From Dokdonella_A sp040005635 (lineage in GTDB: Bacteria > Pseudomonadota > Gammaproteobacteria > Xanthomonadales > Rhodanobacteraceae), in contig JBDTYM010000037.1 in the NCBI GenBank assembly GCA_040005635.1, positions 1 through 37,969 on the forward strand: a DNA stretch of 37,969 nucleotides, given 5' to 3'. The translations under genes were made by a program, and so were the position numbers. Shown here piece after piece: positions 1 through 8,434 of the stretch (position 1 is its first letter; each line of letters starts with the position of its first letter). The notes beneath the pieces were generated by a model, which was not told the DNA's origin, made no database searches, and saw nothing but the letters and a program-made list of their open reading frames with translations.

Positions 1-1561
1 ACGCCGCGAGCCGCGGCTCGCTGCACCTCCTTCAGGCATCACTTATCCGGCCAAGACATTCCTGCCGCTTGCACTGACGCTTTCTCCCATGGCACCTGCC
101 TCAACGCCTGCGCTCGCCGTCGATACCGTCGGTGGCCCGCAGGTTGCGGGGACGGATGCCGCCGGCGCCAGCGCGCGTCAATCCATCGGCGGACATCCGG
201 CGCGGTCGATCGAGCAGCCGGAGTGGCATTACGACCATCGCATCAACCCGCCCGCTGTCATCAACGCGTTTCCGCATGACTGGGTCTGGCATCCGTTCGA
301 GGAAAACCAGCTCGCCTACTGGAACCAATATGCCGGGGAGATTTTTCAGGTTTACACCACGCCGACCGGTACCTGGGCCTACGGCAATGGCGTATTCGAT
401 CTCGCCGGGTTTCCGTCGAACGACGACATGGTTGCGCAGTTCGGCGAAGGCTGGGGATCGGGCGCACTCGGCATCACCTACTCACGCTGGGACGGCAACA
501 ACGTGACGATCGAGGCGGACACCGCGCTCAACCCCGCTCAGTGCTGGACCCTGGACGATCGTTGGGGCACGGACGATACGGCTGCCTGCTGGAGTTTCCG
601 CCGCACCATGCTTCATGAGGTCGGCCACAGTTGGGGTCTGCAGCATCCGTGGGAGACGCAGGCCGTCAGCTGGGACAGCGTCCTCAACTACACCCCGCAC
701 GAGTACCGTTTCCCAACGCTATTTCTCGACGATACCGGCGGCGCCCGCGGCGCGTTCGGTGGCCTGTCGATCCACGACGCCGCAATCAGCCTCTACACCA
801 CGTCGCTCGACACGTCGGTCGGCGCGCAATCGGCGCTGTATACGCCGACGCAAACCGGCGACGTGTCCATCCATCACGGCGAAGACCTTGCCGCGCGTTT
901 GCCGAACCAGTTCAAGATCGAGAATACCGGCACGGACGATATCGTCTCCCCGGAGATCGACTTCTATCTGACGCAGAATCGCATGAGCTGGAGCGACACG
1001 ACGCCTTTCATCGGCAGTGGCATAGGGGCGACGGTTCCCGCCAACTGGGTGTTCACCTATTGGCCGCCGTCGCTTCCGATTGCCAGTTCCGTTCCGACGG
1101 GAGACTACTGGCTGGCCGCCTACCTGCCCGCCGCCGACGCCGTGCCCGCCAACAATAGCGCATGGGCCAACCAGGCCACGCGCGTCCACGTCGACAATAG
1201 TCCCAGCACCCTGTTTCCAGACGCCACCTGGCAGCTCAGCGAAGTGGGCGCCCTGGGACCCGCGGGCACGTGGTCGTTTTATCTTTCGGCAACAGAGGGC
1301 ACGACCTACGATCTCAGCCTGTGTGCAGCGGATGGCGGCTGGGCATCGTTCGATACCGTGGTAACCGTCTATGACGGCGGCAGCATTGTGGCGAGCAACG
1401 ATGACAGCTGTGACCTTCAATCCCGTGTCGCCTGGACCGCCCCGCACTCAGGTACGTTCACCGTGCAAGTCGCGAGCTATCAAGGCACGTATCAAGGCTC
1501 GTTCCAGCTTGCCTATGCAAGCGAAGTGCCCGACCCGGTTTTCCACGATGGGTTCGACTAG
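1..1561 (+). CDS. Secreted metzincin-like zinc metalloprotease with PPC domain (5' partial)
   Basis: Predicted extracellular zinc-dependent peptidase. Counting from the ATG at 89, residues 176-186 read HEVGHSWGLQH, the HExxHxxGxxH zinc site of metzincins, with Glu177 as catalytic base. A CARDB-like segment follows, then a pre-peptidase C-terminal (PPC) type beta domain at about 385-475. The protein ends in VFHDGFD, a motif seen in four other secreted proteins of this window. The frame stays open to base 1. The codons before the ATG at 89 read as a basic residue, a hydrophobic stretch (KTFLPLALTLSP) and an A-L-A cleavage site near residue 10, so the ATG lies inside the signal peptide and the true start is probably upstream of the window. 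Oddity: the Met-turn expected after the zinc site appears as SVLNY, with Leu in place of Met. Zinc peptidase assignment is firm; the exact family (M10/M12/M43-like) is not. Confidence 0.85.
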   Translation, partial: RREPRLAAPPSGITYPAKTFLPLALTLSPMAPASTPALAVDTVGGPQVAGTDAAGASARQSIGGHPARSIEQPEWHYDHRINPPAVINAFPHDWVWHPFEENQLAYWNQYAGEIFQVYTTPTGTWAYGNGVFDLAGFPSNDDMVAQFGEGWGSGALGITYSRWDGNNVTIEADTALNPAQCWTLDDRWGTDDTAACWSFRRTMLHEVGHSWGLQHPWETQAVSWDSVLNYTPHEYRFPTLFLDDTGGARGAFGGLSIHDAAISLYTTSLDTSVGAQSALYTPTQTGDVSIHHGEDLAARLPNQFKIENTGTDDIVSPEIDFYLTQNRMSWSDTTPFIGSGIGATVPANWVFTYWPPSLPIASSVPTGDYWLAAYLPAADAVPANNSAWANQATRVHVDNSPSTLFPDATWQLSEVGALGPAGTWSFYLSATEGTTYDLSLCAADGGWASFDTVVTVYDGGSIVASNDDSCDLQSRVAWTAPHSGTFTVQVASYQGTYQGSFQLAYASEVPDPVFHDGFD

Positions 1562-1612
1562 ACGAGCAGATGACCCGCCGAAGCGTTGACCCACGCCGAA
1601 GCGGTGTCTGCA

Positions 1613-1659
1613 GTCGGTCCGGCGAATCGCCCGTTCTCGCGGGCGATCGTCGGACCGAC
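1613..1659. terminator. Long intergenic inverted repeat, possible terminator
   Basis: GTCGGTCCG (1613-1621) is the exact complement of 1651-1659, and ATCGCCCG (1626-1633) of 1640-1647. Together they give a 17-bp stem with a 4/3 internal loop and a 6-nt apical loop. It lies between the protease stop and the esterase start. No T-tract follows on either side, so it is not a classical Rho-independent terminator. It may be an RNA-stabilising hairpin or a protein-binding dyad. Confidence 0.5.
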
Positions 1660-1802
1660 GGTGGTGATCGGAACCGCTCTCCGAAATGGCGAGGTGCACT
1701 TCACGCATCGCTCGTATTCTCACGAGCGACTTCGACAAAACCTATTCGACGCGCGCGTTGGCAGCAGGGCGCGAACCAGTACGCAAAAGAGGCAGGAGCA
1801 TC

Positions 1803-2828
1803 ATGACGACCGCTGCACGGCTGGACCGGAGTCGCATCCACTCCGCGCCAAAACATGGGCTCGTGGCGCTGCTGATGTTGCTCGGCCTCGGAGCCGCCGC
1901 ATCTGTGTGCGCGCAATGCGACGACCTGTTCGCTGACGGTTTCGACGCCGCTGGCCTGCCTGCCATCATCTCTGGCTTGTCGACGATGTCGACAACGGAT
2001 GGCCAGGTACACACTTGGTTCTACCGCGTTCCCGCGACTCCGGCACCGGCGCACGGCCACGCCGTGCTGATCTGGCTGCACGGCGACGGAGGTTCCGGCG
2101 AGGGCTTCGGCAGCGGCTTCTATCCGTATACCGACGCCGCGTCGGCGATCCTCGTCACGCCGAGCGGCATCGATGGGACCTGGACGCACGCCGCTGCCGA
2201 CCTGCCGGGACAACCTGAGGATTCGCAGTTTCTGAGCCAGCTGATCGATGCAATGATCACCGACGGCGTCGCTGGCGCGCCGGTGGACCCGGACCGGATC
2301 TTCATAGGCGGCGAATCGCGTGGGGCGTACATGCCGTACTACCTGCTGCAGCGTCCGTCGACAAAGAATCGCTTCGCTGCGGTCGCGGTCAACGCCGGCC
2401 TGCTCTACTGTCAGGACGGCGACATCGATTGCGAAGCGGACGATTCGAGTCCCGCTCACCATTCCTCTGCGACGCCAATCCTGCATTTGCACGGCACGAA
2501 CGACACCGCAGTGTCGCCGCCGCCGACCGCGACGTTCCACGACCCGATCGACTGGAACCTGGACTGGGACGTGTTCTATCCCATGAAGCTGTGGGCCCAG
2601 CAGAACGGCTGTTTCGCCGGCGACAACTCCGGCGGCCTGGACAACGGTGTCCTCGAAGAAACCTATGTCGCGAACAACCACACGGCGAACCGCTACGACT
2701 TGACCGGTCATGGCGCCGGCTGCAGCAAATATCAGCTGATCCTGGTCGACGATGGCGGCCATGTGATCGGCAATCAGTACCAGCGGATCTGGTCTTTCTT
2801 GTCGGGCTACTGCAGGGCAGGGGGTTGA
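1803..2828 (+). CDS. Secreted PHB-depolymerase/feruloyl-esterase-like alpha/beta hydrolase
   Basis: 341-residue exported serine hydrolase. The ATG at 1803 is chosen over longer in-frame starts because AGGAG stands just upstream and a signal peptide follows (hydrophobic residues about 20-37, ending ASVCA|QC). The catalytic set is visible: the oxyanion region LHGDGGSG (92-99), nucleophile Ser172 in GGESRG, acid Asp234 in HGTND, and His320 in DDGGH. This arrangement matches LpqC/PhaZ-type esterases acting on polyesters or feruloylated polysaccharides; the substrate cannot be read from sequence. Unusually, the LFADGFD motif that is near C-terminal in other secreted proteins here lies right after the signal peptide (residues 42-48). 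It follows the protease gene on the same strand 240 bp downstream, so the two may share a role in polymer breakdown. Confidence 0.85.
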   Translation: MTTAARLDRSRIHSAPKHGLVALLMLLGLGAAASVCAQCDDLFADGFDAAGLPAIISGLSTMSTTDGQVHTWFYRVPATPAPAHGHAVLIWLHGDGGSGEGFGSGFYPYTDAASAILVTPSGIDGTWTHAAADLPGQPEDSQFLSQLIDAMITDGVAGAPVDPDRIFIGGESRGAYMPYYLLQRPSTKNRFAAVAVNAGLLYCQDGDIDCEADDSSPAHHSSATPILHLHGTNDTAVSPPPTATFHDPIDWNLDWDVFYPMKLWAQQNGCFAGDNSGGLDNGVLEETYVANNHTANRYDLTGHGAGCSKYQLILVDDGGHVIGNQYQRIWSFLSGYCRAGG

Positions 2829-3103
2829 GAAGGGAACGGGGCAGACGATCATCACCACGCGTCGTCAAGGGCGGTGGAAGCCGTTACCGGTCTGCGAAAA
2901 CATCGGTACATCGCCATCCACCTTCGCTGGTGACCTGATTCTCCGGATGGTTTTGATGGGCCGATTCAGGCGCGCAGATTTTCGGTGGGGGGCAGCGCTC
3001 TTTCTCTCAACGAGAAACCGCGTGGGATGTGAACAGGCCAGCTGGGACACCGCAACCTCAAGGACCTGGTGCAGACTCGCATCGCATATCGCACAATGCA
3101 TTG

Positions 3104-3634
3104 ATGCTAGAGCTAGCGGTTCCCGAAAACGAGCAGGTCGTCGATCTGCTCGTACAAGTTCTCTATGAAGACTTGCAACGGCTTGCTCGTCGCGAGCGCC
3201 GGCGTACGCATGGCAGGGCGGCAGAGACCCTCAGCACGACGGCGCTCGTGCACGAGGCCTATCTCAAGCTGGCCAAACGCGAAGCGTTCCAGAGCCATGC
3301 ACACTTCCTCAATACCGCCGCGCTCGCGATGCGTCAGGTACTCGTTACGCATGCGCGGAGGCGCCAGCGCAGCAAGCGCAATGAGGGACAGCCGCTGCTC
3401 GACATCGATGCGGTGGATATCCTCGTCGAGAGCGACGAGCGCATCCTCGCCCTGGATGAAGCCTTGATGGGCCTGGAGATGACGGCCCCTCGTCTCGCCC
3501 GCATCGTCGAATGCCGCTACTTCGCCGGCTATTCCGAAGCGGAAACCGCACTCGCGCTCGGCCTTTCGGAACGAACGGTGCAGCGCGACTGGGTCATGGC
3601 CAAGGCCCTGCTGTACGAGGCGATCGGGCAGTGA
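3104..3634 (+). CDS. ECF-type RNA polymerase sigma factor, kinase-linked class
   Basis: About 176 residues. Sigma-2 covers about 15-90 and sigma-4 about 120-172, with a helix-turn-helix around LALGLSERTVQRDW. The sequence resembles the TIGR02999-type sigma factors common in Xanthomonadales and Planctomycetes. The region 2.2 helix reads STTALVHEAY (44-53). Ordinary ECF factors have DAED-like acidic residues at this point. This fits the ECF43-like class, in which a Ser/Thr kinase phosphorylates a Thr here to allow core RNA polymerase binding. The convergent gene 215 bp downstream encodes such a kinase. No anti-sigma gene is adjacent. The start is uncertain: an in-frame GTG at 3029 would add 25 residues, but the ATG at 3104 gives the usual family length; neither has a good ribosome binding site. 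Confidence 0.85.
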   Translation: MLELAVPENEQVVDLLVQVLYEDLQRLARRERRRTHGRAAETLSTTALVHEAYLKLAKREAFQSHAHFLNTAALAMRQVLVTHARRRQRSKRNEGQPLLDIDAVDILVESDERILALDEALMGLEMTAPRLARIVECRYFAGYSEAETALALGLSERTVQRDWVMAKALLYEAIGQ

Positions 3635-3849
3635 TGGTCAAAAGTGGTCCTGTTGCTGACGCCGCACGCCGGTAGTCCTGGTGGATCGGTTCCGTCCTTT
3701 TCCGCACATCGAGAGATTCGAGACGGCGACATCAAGCGCGTGCGAACGAACGGAGATCGTGCTGCAGGTCAGCAGCGCTTCAGCCCGCAGGTTTGCGACA
3801 ACAATCCGGATCGCGCGGCACCACGGCGGCGATCGGCGCGGACCAGCAA

Positions 3850-6780
3850 TCAGGGTGTTCGCAGCTGCGCGCGCAGGCGTTCGAGCGGCTTGCGATAACG
3901 TCCGGACAGTGAGGCGTGTTGCGACTCGATCGCTTCCGCTTGAGCGAGCATGTTGGCCGCTTCGCTACGCTTGCCGAGTGCAAGTTCGCATTCGGCGAGC
4001 GCGAGCCCGGCTTCAGCAATCTTCGGGCTCTTGGGCAACAGCACGTTGGATCGCGTCGCGAACGCGCGCGAGAGAATGGGACAGGCGCCTTGCGGGTTGC
4101 CGCCGCGCAGGCGCGCGAGCCCCTCGGTCAGTTCGCTGTCCGCGATCAGCAAATGGAGATACGGCGCCAATTCGCTGGCGCGTGCACGTTTGCCGACGTC
4201 GGCGGCCAGCGCGGCGGCTTTTGTGTTGTCGTCGCTTTGCAGGCTGATTTGAGCCTCGAGCAGTTCGCGTCGACTGGACGCTACTTCCATCGAGCGTGGA
4301 TTGCTTCCCTCTATGACTGTCTTCGTGAATAGCGATCGAGCGTCGGCGATCCGATCTGCGTCGAGAGCCGCACGGACGCGCAAATAGGCGTCCAGGTCGC
4401 GCGCCGGTGCATTGACCTTTACCCGAATGATGGCTGCTTCGTCCAGGGCCTTGAATGCTTCGGAAAACCGATCTGCTTCGATCTGAGCTACCGCGATGTC
4501 TTCGAGCACGACCGCTTCTGCGAGCAGACCTGGCATTTGCTTGCGAAGAATCGCCAGTGCCGCCAGCGAATCGGCAAGTCCGGCTTCAAGATCACCCGCC
4601 TGGACCTGCGCGCGTCCGCGGACCGTCAGCGCTGCCCGGGTGTGAAACGCATCATCGGGACCCCGCAACTTCAACGTGTCCTGCGTAGCCTGTTGCACCA
4701 GCTTCATGCCCTCGCTGATCTTCTCGGAATCGGCCAGGACGCGTCCCAGCATCGTGCGTGCACGGAACGTGTCGATATGATCCTCCCCGTTGATCTTGAG
4801 CGAGTAGTCGAGCGACTGCCGCGCGGACGCGATCGCTGCCTCGGGCAGAAGGGCATCGCTTTGCGATTCCGCCAGTTGGTAGAAAAAGATGGAGAGGCTG
4901 GGATTCGGCACGCCATCGATTTCGCTTGAAATGGCGATTGCGCGCTGCAACGAGTCGATGGCCTCTTCCGGCTTGCCGATACGAGTGGCGATGAGGCCCG
5001 CCATGTATAGCGCGTCTGCGTAGAGGTCGCGTGATTCGGGGCGTCCTGAGAAGATCGACAGCGCTTGCTCGGCGTCCGAGTAGGCCTGTGTCAGATTCGT
5101 CGACTGGAAGTACTCCGTCGAAATCATCATCAAGCGCCCGCGCAACGCGGACGATGTGTCACCGCGGCGATCAAGCACTGCCCGCGCCTCTTCGAGTAAC
5201 GGCTTCGCTTCCTTCACAAGCCCCGAAGCGAACGTGGCGCTCGACAGGTCGATCAGGTTCTCGGCCAGCTGCGGTGAGTCGGCACCATACACGCTGCGAC
5301 TGAACGTGACCGCTTGGCGTCGCAGGCGTTCCTCGTCCGAGGATAGACCGAGGTCATAGTAGAGTTCTGCGAACACCCGCAGCAGCGCCAGCTTGTTTTC
5401 CGGCGCGTCACCGAGCCCGTTCTCAATGCGCTGTGCGCCGATATCGAGCAGCTCACGCGCGGTGGTCTGTCGTGCTTTCACCGGATCGGCTTGCTTGCTG
5501 CTGTTGGTGCGGAACAGATCGACCATGAAGGACTGCACCGCTTCGGCGCGCTGCGCCTGGACACGGGTCTGCCGGGCCTGCCAACTGATCACGCCGAGCG
5601 CGATCGCCATGGCGGTGAATACCGCGGCCGCGCTCGCCAACGCGAACCAATTGCGGCGCGCAAAGCGGCGCAGAACGTAGTTGCGCGCATCCGCACGCGC
5701 ATGCACCGGTCTGTGCTCCAGATGCCGCCGGATATCGTCAGCGAGTGCTCGCGCGTCCGCGTAGCGCGCGCTGGGTTCGCGGCGCAGCGCCCGCGCGACG
5801 ATCGCATCGAGATCGCCCTGCAGCGCTCGCTTTGACACCGGCCCGTCCGGCATGGCCGCGCGACTCGGCGGCGGCAACGACGCGTCGAGCAGGCGCTTGA
5901 CCGCAGTCGCCAGCGATGCGGCGTCGCCAGACCAGGGCAACCGACCTGTGAGCAGTTCGAACAATGTCACGCCGAGCGCATAGACATCGGCGGCCGTGCC
6001 TACGGGGCCGCCGGCGAGCTGTTCAGGGGCCGCGTAGGCCGGTGAGAGATGCAGCGTATGGGTGACGTCGCCAGGGTGATCGGCGTCGAGCAGTTTGGCG
6101 ATGCCGAAATCCAGCAGCTTCGCCTTGCCGTCCGTGCTCACGAGGATATTGGCGGGCTTGATGTCACGATGGACGACGAGGCGTGTATGCGCAAACGCGA
6201 CAGCGTCGCAGACCTGCAGGAACAGCGCGAGCCGTGAGGCAAGCACGCACCGGTGTTTGTCGCAGTAGGCGACAAGATCGTCGCCTTCAACATACTCCAT
6301 CACCATGTAGGCGCTGCCGTCGGCATCCACGCCGCCGTCGTAGAGTCGCGCGATGCTGGGATGAACCAGTGAGGCGAGGATCCCGCGTTCGCTCGCGAAG
6401 CGTTCGCGGATCGAGCCGCGCGCGTTCGGGATCAGCTTCAAGGCCGCCTGCTGCCGGAAGCCGCCTTCGATGCGTTCGGCCAGCCAGACTTCAGCCGTGC
6501 CGCCTGCACCGAGGCGATGCAGCAGTCGATACGCGCCGATCGAACGCCCAGCGATATACGCCTCGGTCGCCACATCGTCTGGACTGTCCGTGCGGATTGG
6601 CGAGCGTTCAAGAAATCCGTCACCGGTCTGTGAGAAGCGCAACAGGTGCTCGATACGCTCGCGCAACTCCGGATCGCGGGCACACGCTTCGTCGAGAAAC
6701 GCCGGGCGGCGCGCGCCAGGCTCCGACAATGCACGCTGAAATAGCTCCAGCACTTCGCCTGTCACTAGACCTCGACGCAT
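3850..6780 (-). CDS. Membrane Ser/Thr protein kinase with TPR-rich C-terminal sensor region
   Basis: 976-residue Hanks-type kinase. The first 80 residues are helical. The kinase domain follows: glycine loop LGAGGTAEVW (90-99), catalytic Lys115 in AALKL, HRD at 204-206 within VVHRDIKPAN, and DFG at 224-226. A single transmembrane helix lies at about 379-400, and the remaining 570 residues are helical TPR-like repeats, probably periplasmic. The presumed role is to phosphorylate and activate the ECF sigma factor encoded convergently. The start at 6780 (MRRGL) is preferred because GGAG lies 8-11 nt upstream; a longer open frame to 6873 lacks support. Its upstream region is bordered by an IS1182-like fragment, so its promoter may have changed recently. 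Kinase function is clear; the signal sensed is unknown. Confidence 0.92.
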   Translation of the reverse strand: MRRGLVTGEVLELFQRALSEPGARRPAFLDEACARDPELRERIEHLLRFSQTGDGFLERSPIRTDSPDDVATEAYIAGRSIGAYRLLHRLGAGGTAEVWLAERIEGGFRQQAALKLIPNARGSIRERFASERGILASLVHPSIARLYDGGVDADGSAYMVMEYVEGDDLVAYCDKHRCVLASRLALFLQVCDAVAFAHTRLVVHRDIKPANILVSTDGKAKLLDFGIAKLLDADHPGDVTHTLHLSPAYAAPEQLAGGPVGTAADVYALGVTLFELLTGRLPWSGDAASLATAVKRLLDASLPPPSRAAMPDGPVSKRALQGDLDAIVARALRREPSARYADARALADDIRRHLEHRPVHARADARNYVLRRFARRNWFALASAAAVFTAMAIALGVISWQARQTRVQAQRAEAVQSFMVDLFRTNSSKQADPVKARQTTARELLDIGAQRIENGLGDAPENKLALLRVFAELYYDLGLSSDEERLRRQAVTFSRSVYGADSPQLAENLIDLSSATFASGLVKEAKPLLEEARAVLDRRGDTSSALRGRLMMISTEYFQSTNLTQAYSDAEQALSIFSGRPESRDLYADALYMAGLIATRIGKPEEAIDSLQRAIAISSEIDGVPNPSLSIFFYQLAESQSDALLPEAAIASARQSLDYSLKINGEDHIDTFRARTMLGRVLADSEKISEGMKLVQQATQDTLKLRGPDDAFHTRAALTVRGRAQVQAGDLEAGLADSLAALAILRKQMPGLLAEAVVLEDIAVAQIEADRFSEAFKALDEAAIIRVKVNAPARDLDAYLRVRAALDADRIADARSLFTKTVIEGSNPRSMEVASSRRELLEAQISLQSDDNTKAAALAADVGKRARASELAPYLHLLIADSELTEGLARLRGGNPQGACPILSRAFATRSNVLLPKSPKIAEAGLALAECELALGKRSEAANMLAQAEAIESQHASLSGRYRKPLERLRAQLRTP

Positions 6781-6930
6781 GGCTCTGTCTCCGTTGCTGC
6801 CCACAGGCGGAAAAGAATACCGGACGCGTCGGGCGCGCACGGGACGGTGCCTCTTGATTACGCCGATCGCCACGAGATTCCGCCATCGACGAACGCGGAC
6901 AAGCGACGTCGCGGTGGGTTCGGAATCGGC

Positions 6931-7064
6931 GCGCGTTCTTTCACCGAAACGTACGAGAACATCCCGGCTTGCTGCACATCCGCGCCACGCACTCCGCCTT
7001 TCCGCTGCGAAAGATTGTGGCTATGACAGAATTCCTTCAGCGGAGTTTTTCGACGGCCTGTTAG
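6931..7064 (-). mobile_element. 5' end fragment of an IS1182-like insertion sequence
   Basis: On the minus strand this begins with a terminal-repeat-like end (7064 downward, CTAACAGGCCGTCGAAAAAC) and a leader of about 80 bp. An ATG at 6960-6962 then starts MFSYVSVKERAP, which resembles the N-terminus of IS1182-family transposases. The reading frame continues to a TAA at 6858-6860, but the transposase likeness stops after about 12 residues. The segment aligns base for base, at very roughly 80 percent, with the element at 7213-7345. It is a decayed left end, lying about 150 bp upstream of the kinase start at 6780 on the same strand. Confidence 0.6.
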
Positions 7065-7111
7065 TGCTCCTGTTTGAAGCTGCCGTGCGACCGCTGGTGA
7101 GGCAGGTGCTG

Positions 7112-7345
7112 GTCAATAGGCTGTCGAAGCGAGGCAGCCCTGCAGTGCGTCCATCTCTTTCAGGATCGCGTCATCCAACACGCGTAACTTGCGGATCAGA
7201 TGAGCCTTCGGCACGCGTTCTTCCGCCGAAACGTACGAGAACATCTCCGTCTGCTGCGTATCCGCTCCGCGCACCGGCTTCTCCTCTGCGAGAGGTTGTG
7301 TCTATGACAGAATCCCGTGCGCGGAGTTTCTCAACAGCCTGCTAA
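7112..7345 (-). mobile_element. MITE-like, internally deleted IS1182-like element
   Basis: About 234 bp. Read on the minus strand it starts at 7345 with TTAGCAGGCTGTTGAGAAAC and ends near 7112 with GCTTCGACAGCCTATTGA, an imperfect inverted copy of the start. Between them are a leader and an ATG at 7242-7244 opening a 43-codon frame (MFSYVSAEERVPKAHLIRKL...) that matches the N-terminus of IS1182-type transposases. The frame stops at 7113 inside the right terminal repeat. The simplest reading is an element that lost its interior and kept both ends, so it could be mobilised only by a full-length relative elsewhere. The family name is from memory of the transposase N-terminus. Confidence 0.6.
7113..7244 (-). 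pseudogene. Truncated IS1182-like transposase N-terminus
   Basis: 43 codons starting MFSYVSAEER and ending LASTAY, inside the MITE-like element. It covers only the N-terminal helix region of the family, whose full-length proteins have several hundred residues. The catalytic domain is absent, so it is non-functional as a transposase. The stop codon overlaps the right terminal repeat. Confidence 0.55.
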
Positions 7346-7426
7346 ACCCAATCCTTTGCGATACTGACGTCTTGATGGGTTTCGCGAGTCTTGGAATGGA
7401 AAGCGACCCTAATCGGCGAATGTATC

Positions 7427-7687
7427 TCAGAAGGGAAAATAGCCGGAGACAAACGCCCGAGTAGCGAAATAGGAGGGTACATTCGCTAACGCCTGCTCCG
7501 GCAATGCTTTCAATATGTATAAGTCAGGATGTTGACGCTCGAGCGTCGACGGCTCGATGAAGCGATACTGGCTTCTCCCGCTCGCAGAAACCGCTTCCTG
7601 ATAAAACGAAGTTGACCTCCGGAGTACGGCAGCGCAAAGAATATTTTCGTGATGGCTGACGCAACAATGCGTCGCGGTAAACATCAC
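7427..7687 (-). CDS. Possible small hypothetical protein
   Basis: 86 codons from a GTG at 7687 (or the overlapping ATG), with AGGTGAG about 9 nt upstream. The product is mildly hydrophobic at the N-terminus and ends VSGYFPF; I recognise no family. Base composition is lower in GC than the neighbouring genes, which suggests either foreign origin or a decayed fragment. It lies between a MITE-like element and the TonB-like gene, in a stretch with no other candidate. A chance open frame is quite possible. Confidence 0.3.
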   Translation of the reverse strand: MMFTATHCCVSHHENILCAAVLRRSTSFYQEAVSASGRSQYRFIEPSTLERQHPDLYILKALPEQALANVPSYFATRAFVSGYFPF

Positions 7688-7840
7688 TCGAGTGCGCTCA
7701 CCTGAAATGGTTTGTTTTGACGCCTGAGCGGTGACCCTTCATGCCGCATACAGCCCACGCCGGACACCGTCCTTTGGCACACGCTGGAAATGCGATGCGT
7801 GGCTCAATTTGTACGTCGTGGCCGTGGATAACTGCAGCGC

Positions 7841-8434
7841 TTACAGAACGCGTGGCGCTACCTTTCCGCCAACCGACGGCCCGAGGGGCAGTCTCATCGG
7901 TCGATCTGTGCGCTCGAGGAATTGACTCCTCGAGTCAGTGCCGCGGCCCTGCTTGGCCATTTCGGTTCCTGTCCGCGTCGTATTTTCGGCACCGATCGCA
8001 TAAGTCGGAGCGACGACCTGTCCGATCCGTATGCCTTTGCTATACGTGATCGGATAGACCAGGTCGCTGGCCACTTTATGGCCTTTGTGAACGGCGGGCT
8101 GGAAGCGCCAGGATCTTGCCGCGAGCAAGGTCAGCTCCGACAGTTCGCCGGTTTTCGACGATCGTTGGTCCAATGTCGATATCGAACGCGGATCGACTTT
8201 ACCGTCGGCATCGACGTGTAGCTTGACCACGATTACGCCAGCATCGTACTGGCGCGAAGGGTCCACTTCGATGTGGATGGGGGCTATCGGCAGAGGGCCA
8301 TGATCGGCGGCGAGGATGCCGGTTCCCTCGGTCAATACCGTTGCTTCTTCAATACTGGCCGATGCGAGCGTGCAGCCTAGGCTGAAGCACAGAGATGCCA
8401 TGATGATGGTGGATTTGCGGTGCAAATTGTACAT
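7841..8434 (-). CDS. Secreted TonB C-terminal-domain protein with unusual tail
   Basis: 197 residues. The N-terminus (MYNLHRKSTIIMASLCFSLG, then TLASASIE) is a signal peptide with likely cleavage near residue 27. Residues about 60-131 look like a TonB C-terminal fold: YDAGVIVVKLHVDADGKV, then LLAARSWRFQPAV and a final VYPITY strand. There is no long Pro-rich linker, so this is a free periplasmic TonB-C-like protein rather than an ExbB/ExbD-linked energy transducer. Similar stand-alone domains are common in Xanthomonadales and their role is not known. About 65 residues of polar, low-conservation-looking sequence follow the domain where such proteins usually end; the original stop may have been lost. 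The gene is monocistronic, with about 400 bp of mostly non-coding DNA upstream. Confidence 0.7.
   Translation of the reverse strand: MYNLHRKSTIIMASLCFSLGCTLASASIEEATVLTEGTGILAADHGPLPIAPIHIEVDPSRQYDAGVIVVKLHVDADGKVDPRSISTLDQRSSKTGELSELTLLAARSWRFQPAVHKGHKVASDLVYPITYSKGIRIGQVVAPTYAIGAENTTRTGTEMAKQGRGTDSRSQFLERTDRPMRLPLGPSVGGKVAPRVL

Noticed and set aside
1701..2858. Long antisense open frame of about 385 codons over the esterase gene
   Set aside because: Arg/Val-rich translation with no domain; it mirrors the codon bias of the esterase on the plus strand.
6931..7345. A pair of direct repeats first read as a regulatory or satellite repeat
   Set aside because: Both copies turned out to be left ends of IS1182-like elements, which explains the similarity.
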